From NCBI GenBank assembly GCA_034769895.1, contig CM068367.1, positions 319,907,662 through 319,971,661 of the forward strand: 64,000 nucleotides of DNA. The letters are read 5' to 3'. Every line of letters begins with the position of its first letter. Within the stretch, counting starts at the first letter, position 1. The notes under the pieces were generated by a model. It searched no databases. It was not told the DNA's origin and worked only from the letters and a program-made list of their open reading frames with translations. Made by a program: the position numbers and the translations under genes. This DNA is from Magicicada septendecula (Eukaryota; Arthropoda; Insecta; Hemiptera; Cicadidae). This document shows, piece after piece, positions 58,478 through 64,000 of the stretch.

Positions 58478-60090
58478 TTCCTAAATGTAGTAATCTCCGT
58501 CAAAATTTTTAAAAATCCTCACATTTTTTTTTTTAAATGAATATTCAACTAACTAAAAACTAATATGTAATTAAATATTGCATTTATGTAGAAGAAAAAA
58601 ACAAATTAAAAAAATTGCTTTAATAATTTTCACACCTTTGTATGGTTTACTGTTATTCATCAGCCATGTATTATCAAAAGTTATGTTTTCCGTTTTATAA
58701 CAAGTATTCTTTTGCTGTATTGACACGTCGTCAGTACACAGACACAAAGTCTTTTACAGAGAATGCACACAGAATGCACAGTATAAGTCTCTGATGATGC
58801 TGACTTAATCTGTAAAATATACATAAGACAAAATAAAATGCACTTGAAAAAAAATTTAATTATTAGTGTTAAACAGAAAAAAAGTTAATAACTAGTAAGA
58901 CATTTAAGAATCTTTTATCCATGCATTTTCTCACAATTTTTAATAGGACTTGTTGCTTTGCAGGGGAACAGAGAAAAAAATACAACATTAATAGATTTCA
59001 CTCTACTCAAATAAATGAAACAAAAAATTATAAAATGTTAGAATTAATAATTGGAAAAAATAGTGATTCTGTGTGTTTATTTGTCACTTGAAATTTTGTG
59101 GCAGTTGAAGATTTTGAAGTCCAGGGTATTTAAATAAGGAAGGTATACTTATAATTGTAGCATATATTTTGCAAAGAAAGAAAAGATTTTTGGAGAAGTT
59201 TACTAAATTATTGGAGAAGGTACTATCAGATACTTAATATTAATTCTGTTTATGGAACTTCCATTGTTCAGTAAAATTTATGCAAATTTTAAGAGCATAC
59301 AATTGGTTCATAAAAGGGTCATTCCACACCAAATCAACCAATAAAAAAATAATTTTAGACTCAAGGTTATTCAAAATGAGTGAAACTTGGTATTTATGTT
59401 CTATGCATAAATATAGTCAAAAATACAAAGTTTCAATTTTTTTTCTCTTTTGGTTTTTGAATTATACATGTTTAAAAACACAAAAAAACGTCGCTTTTTG
59501 CTTTGTTTTTAAATCTTCAAAAGCCTGTAACTCAAAAACTATTTGTCCTATAAAGCTAAACCTTGTGCCATTCTCTTCAGAATTACAAGGTCTTTAATTT
59601 GATATATCACTCATATATACTAGATTAATTTTAAATCTGTAGAAAAAAAGAACAAAAACGTTTTTTTTTTAAACTCAAAATCGAAATTTTGAATTTTTTT
59701 GAAAAAAATATGTTTAATGTGCATAATATAAGAATGCACATACCAAATTTTATGATGGTATCTCAATGGGATCATGTCAAAAAGAAAAGTTTTGTGGAAG
59801 CTCAGTCACCCATTAATGGCTCACGAATGCTGTCAGGTATGGTAAATAACTTAAAACTGCAGTATGTATAATGACTTTTAGCAAAGTAAATTTTATTGTT
59901 TAAAATATGACATATACAGTGTATCTCCACTTCAGTTGGAAAAAAACTTTGCATAAAAATACAAGGCTTTATTTTTTAATAGTTCAAAGTTTTTGAAAAT
60001 AAATTTTTCAGTTTTTTGTGTGTGAATATTTTTTATATAACTGATTTTTTAGAAAGTTGAGATAAAGATGTAGAAGGCACATCTATAAGA

Positions 60091-60125
<35 letters not shown>

Positions 60126-60390
60126 TGGGGGGGAGCAGTGAGTCACACAAACAAGTTGCAACTTGTTCAAGTATGAGTAAGCCTCATCCTTGTTGTCTTC
60201 TTTTGCAATCAGTTTTTGTTTTTTTTTAAGTGTAGTATGTTAGCAGTGAATATAGTTTGGTGTTTTCTTTTGGAACTTGTTTTAAGTGTAGTGTTTTAAA
60301 ATAACGTAAATAATATTAGTGGTTTTAGTTTTTATCATTTAGTTACATAATTTTCTTCTAAATAATTTTAATATTTTTAGTTCAAAGTTA
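58478..60390. other. AT-rich DNA, unassigned
   Basis: A block starting AGGGTCATTCCACACC near 59317 and containing CTGTAACTCAAAAACTATTT looks like a transposon terminus and interior, but only one end is visible. A (GT)n run lies at 60097-60123. No gene was recognised. Confidence 0.45.
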
Positions 60391-60741
60391 GTGTTTAGGT
60401 ACCGGTACCTAAAATGGATAAGAAGTGGTCTATTTTTTTGTTGCAACCCATTTAAAAGAAATTCTCACTGGATTAAAAAAGATCTTGGGAGTGTAAGTTC
60501 TTGGATGATAGACTTGAAACAATCTGATATTAAAGAAAGTATGGAAATTTGTACAGCATGTAAATTGAAACTGGGCGATGAAAGGAAACCTGTGCAGGAC
60601 GAAACACCAGAAAAGCAAGACAATTCAAAACCAGGTACTAGTAAACAAAATGGAGATGAGACAGAATTTATGGATGTTGAAGAAAGGCTTCAATCAATTA
60701 AATGCCTCTTTGACTTTCATAGGAGAGTCACCAGTATTAAA
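60391..60741 (+). pseudogene. Unknown cysteine-containing protein fragment, cut by a Helitron-like copy
   Basis: A reading frame encodes CCNPFKRNSHWIKKDLGSVS, SWMIDLKQSDIKESMEICTA and CKLKLGDERKP, then a charged tail with a proline/glutamate-rich segment and DVEERLQSI. The spacing CCNPF...H...K-L--V...ICTACKLKL suggests a small zinc-binding module of a type I believe is repeated in arthropod genomes, possibly transposon-borne, but I cannot name it. The ATG-led frame (60414) is broken by stops near 60452, and the module is in another frame. The Helitron-like copy at 60745 truncates it. Confidence 0.35.
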
Positions 60742-60744
60742 ATA

Positions 60745-63700
60745 TCGGTATGGAGAACCATACATGACTTCCATGTTCTACGATTTATATTTAAAATCAT
60801 ATTCGAAATGAAATATTTCCATAGAAACTACTTCTTTCTACTTATTGCTTCAGCCTTAAACCACAGTACTGTGGTCACTAACGTATACCACCTCACGTTT
60901 TTGCACTCGATTTTCACTGAGATGGAAGTCGATGGCACTGCCGAAAAGTCTGGTTTTGCAGAAAACATTGGACTACGGCTAGACAGCCCGGGAAGGAATT
61001 TTAACAAAGAACTACTTCTTTGTTGCCGATAACATAGTACACATAAAAAATTCTCCCCTCCCCATTCAACTATAATTTTCATTTATAGAAAATTACCCCC
61101 ACCCCGTTCACCTAACCTCTCCATTTATAGATATTTCATCTACGTTTCTACAGTGGATTATTATGAGCTTCTTATCAAGATACTTTATTTATCAAAATTA
61201 AGTACTTTACTCTTGTTAAAACATAAAACGTTGCAGGTAAACTTCCCCTTTCTCTAAACCGATCTTCACCAAAATCAGTAGACCTTCAGTCCTCTACAAT
61301 GCAGGGATGCATGCAAAAAAATATTTGATTTTGTTTCAATTTGCGGCAGTTATCGTTCGTCATGAAAACATTTCTCTTGTTACAACATAAAATGTTGCAG
61401 GTAAACTACCCCTTTCCCTTAACCGATCTTCAACAAAATCAACAGACCTTGAGTTCTGTAAAACTCTAAAAGGTATGCAAAAGAGTAGTTGATTTGAATT
61501 GAATTTACGGCAGTTATCGTTCGTCATAGAAAAAATTACCCTTATTAAAACATAAAATGTTGCAGGTAAACTACCCTATTCCCTTAACACCAAAACCAGC
61601 AGGTCTTGAGAACTCTACAATTCAGGGCAGTATGCAAAACATTATTTGATTCTGTTTGAATTCGCGGCTGTTATCGTTTGCCATAGAAAAAAATGACCCT
61701 TGATAAGAAAAACGTTGCTGGTAAACTACCCCTTCCCGTTAACCGATCTTCACCAAAAACATAAGGTCTTGAGTACTCCACAAATCAGAGGTGTATGCAA
61801 AAAATTATTTGATTCGTTTGAATTTGTGACTCTTATCGTTTGCCATAGAAAATACCCTTTTAAAACATAAAACGTTGCTGGTAAACTACCCCTTCCCCTT
61901 AACCGATCTTCACCAAAAACAATAGGTCTTGAGAACTCTACAATTCAGAGCTGTATGCAAAACATTATTTGATTCTCTTTGAATTTACGGCAGTTATCGT
62001 TCGTCATAGAAAAAATTACCCTTGTTAAAACATAAAAAGTTGCAGGTAAACTACCCCTTTCCCTTAACCGATCTTCAACAAAATCAACAGACCTTGAGAT
62101 CTGTATAATTCAAAAACGTATGCAGAAGAGTAGTTGATTCTGTTTTAATGTACGGCAGTTATCGTTCGTCATAAAAAAAATTACCCTTGTTAAAACATAA
62201 AATGTTGCAGGTAAACTACCCTATTCCTTTAACCGATCTTCAACAAAACCAACAGGTCTTGAGAACTCTACAATTCAGGGCTGTATGCAAAATATTAAAT
62301 GATTCTGTTTGAATTTGCGGGTGTTATCATTTGCTATAGAAAAAAATCTATAGACACACAGACAGACACACACACAGACACTTTTCGAAAAACGACTTTT
62401 TTTCATGTTTCGAGTGTAGTACAATCAGAATCTGCAATAATCTCGAACACGATTTTTTTTCCCATCACCATACTTCCATTTCCTTAAGGAACATGGAAGT
62501 AAAAATGACGCTTGATAAGAAAAACATTGCTGGTAAACTACCCCTTCCCGTTAACCGATCTTCACCAAAAACAAAAGGTCTTGAGTACTCCACAAATCAG
62601 AGGTGTATGCAAAAAATTATTTGATTTGTTTGAATTTGCGACTCTTATCGATTGCCATAGAAAATACCCTTTTAAAACATAAAACGTTGTTGGTAAACTA
62701 CCCCTTTCCCTTAACCGATCTTCACCAAAAACAGTAGGTCCTGAGAACTCTACAATATAGGGCTGTATGCAAAACATTATTTGATTCTGTTTGAATTTGC
62801 GGCTCTTATCGTTTGCCATAATAAATACCCTTGTTAAAATATAAAACGTTGCTGGTAAACTAAATCTTTCCCTTAACCGATCTTCAACAAACTCAACAGA
62901 CCTTGAGTTCTGTATAACGCAAAAAGGTATGCAAAAGAGTAGTTGATTCGGTTTGAATTTACGGCAGTTATCGTTCGTCATAGAAAAAATTACCCTTGTT
63001 AAAACATAAAATGTTGCCAGTAAACTACCCTATTCCCTTAACCGATCTACACCAAAACCAGCAGATCTTGAGAACTCTACAATTCAGGGCTGTATGCAAA
63101 ACATTATTTGATTCTGTTTGAATTTGCGGCTGTTATCGTTTGCCATAGAAAAAAATGACCCTTGATAAGAAAAACATTGCAGGTAAACTACGCCTTCCCG
63201 TTCACCGATCTTCACCAAAAACAAAAGGTCCTGAGAACTACAATTCAGGGCTGTATTCAAACAATTATTTGATTCTGTTTAAATTTGCGGCTTTCATCGT
63301 TTGCCATAGAAAATACCCTTGTTAAAATATAAAATGTTGCAGGTAAACTACCCCTTTCCCTTAACGGATCTTCACCAAAAACAATAGGTCTTGAGAACTC
63401 TATAATTCAGGGTTGTATGCAAAAGAGTAGTTGATTCTGTTTGAATTTGCGGCTGTTATAGTTTGCCATAGAAAAAAATCTACAGACACACAGACACTTT
63501 TCAAAAAATGACTTTTTTCATGTTTTGAGTGTCGTACAATCAGAATCTGCAATAATCTCGAACATGATTTTTTTTTGCCATCACCATACCATTTCCTTAA
63601 AGAACATGGAAGTAAAAATTACCGTTGTTAAAACATAAAATGTTGCAGGTAAACTACCCCTTTCCCTTAACCGATATTCACCAAAATCAACAGACATTGA

Positions 63701-64000
63701 GATCTCTATAGCTCACGAAGGTATGCAAAACATTATTTGATTCTGATTGAATTTACGGCAGTTATCATTTGTCATATTAAAGATTACCCATGTTAAAACA
63801 TAAAACGTTGTAGGTGAACAACACCTTTCCATAACCCGATCTTCAACAAAACAATAGGTCTTGAGAACTCTACAATTCAGGGATGTATGCAAAATATTAT
63901 TTGATTCTGTTTGAATTTGCGGCTGTTATCATTTGCCGTAGAAAATACCCTTGTTAAAACAAAAAACGTGGCAGGTAAACTACCCCTTTCCCTTAACCGA
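60745..64000 (+). mobile_element. Helitron-like copy 5 with expanded tandem array, open at the window edge
   Basis: It starts A|TCGGTATGGAGAACC and has the conserved left module (to about 61035) but none of the captured middle pieces. From about 61210 there are roughly sixteen tandem units of about 155-165 bp to the end of the window. Two 3' end modules (about 62345-62500 and 63479-63613), each ending ATGGAAGT, lie within the array, so it is a concatemer rather than a single element. Confidence 0.65.

Overview
This is nuclear DNA from an insect. It is AT-rich, has spliced exons with GT/GC-AG introns, long dinucleotide repeats, and a very dense load of insect-type transposable elements. No bacterial operon, rRNA, tRNA or CRISPR array was seen. 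The species cannot be named from the sequence.

The only host gene recognised is a plus-strand tuberin gene (TSC2; gigas in flies), the GTPase-activating partner in the TSC complex that restrains Rheb/mTORC1. Nine internal exons (11739-11920, 18673-18827, 24246-24343, 24493-24619, 25272-25349, 25605-25756, 53036-53174, 53346-53547, 54658-54847) total 1323 nt. Their phases join without a break into 441 codons. The amino-terminal part lies before 11739. The RapGAP catalytic part was not found before position 64000, so both ends of the gene are outside the window or unseen.

Almost everything else is mobile DNA. Bases 1-4830 hold a minus-strand Ty3/gypsy element: an open protease-reverse transcriptase frame running off the edge, a broken gag, and a putative LTR. 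Then follow an internally deleted piggyBac relic (4850-5124), two complete-ended but frameshifted Tigger/pogo elements (5711-7853 and 8101-10434), and a gag-bearing non-autonomous LTR element (12731-17508). A Tigger copy at 19135-22099 carries a nested mariner with D-D spacing of 41 and a LINE tail. Another pogo-type element lies at 22242-24146.

Intron 6 of TSC2 (25757-53035, 27.3 kb) is a nest of insertions. Related minus-strand gypsy-like LTR elements (26421-42411 and neighbours; a complete pair of LTRs with target duplication at 43485-50976) carry at least four copies of a Helitron-like repeat with about 155-bp tandem units and a captured mariner transposase tail. One of those copies contains another copy plus a 1.4-kb near-perfect palindrome of Penelope GIY-YIG sequence. 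A 1.2-kb TRIM-like LTR element (51575-52783) lies near the 3' end of the same intron. Downstream of the last exon are a 1.1-kb Tigger MITE (57396-58475), unassigned DNA, and a fifth Helitron-like copy whose tandem array runs from about 61.2 kb out of the window.
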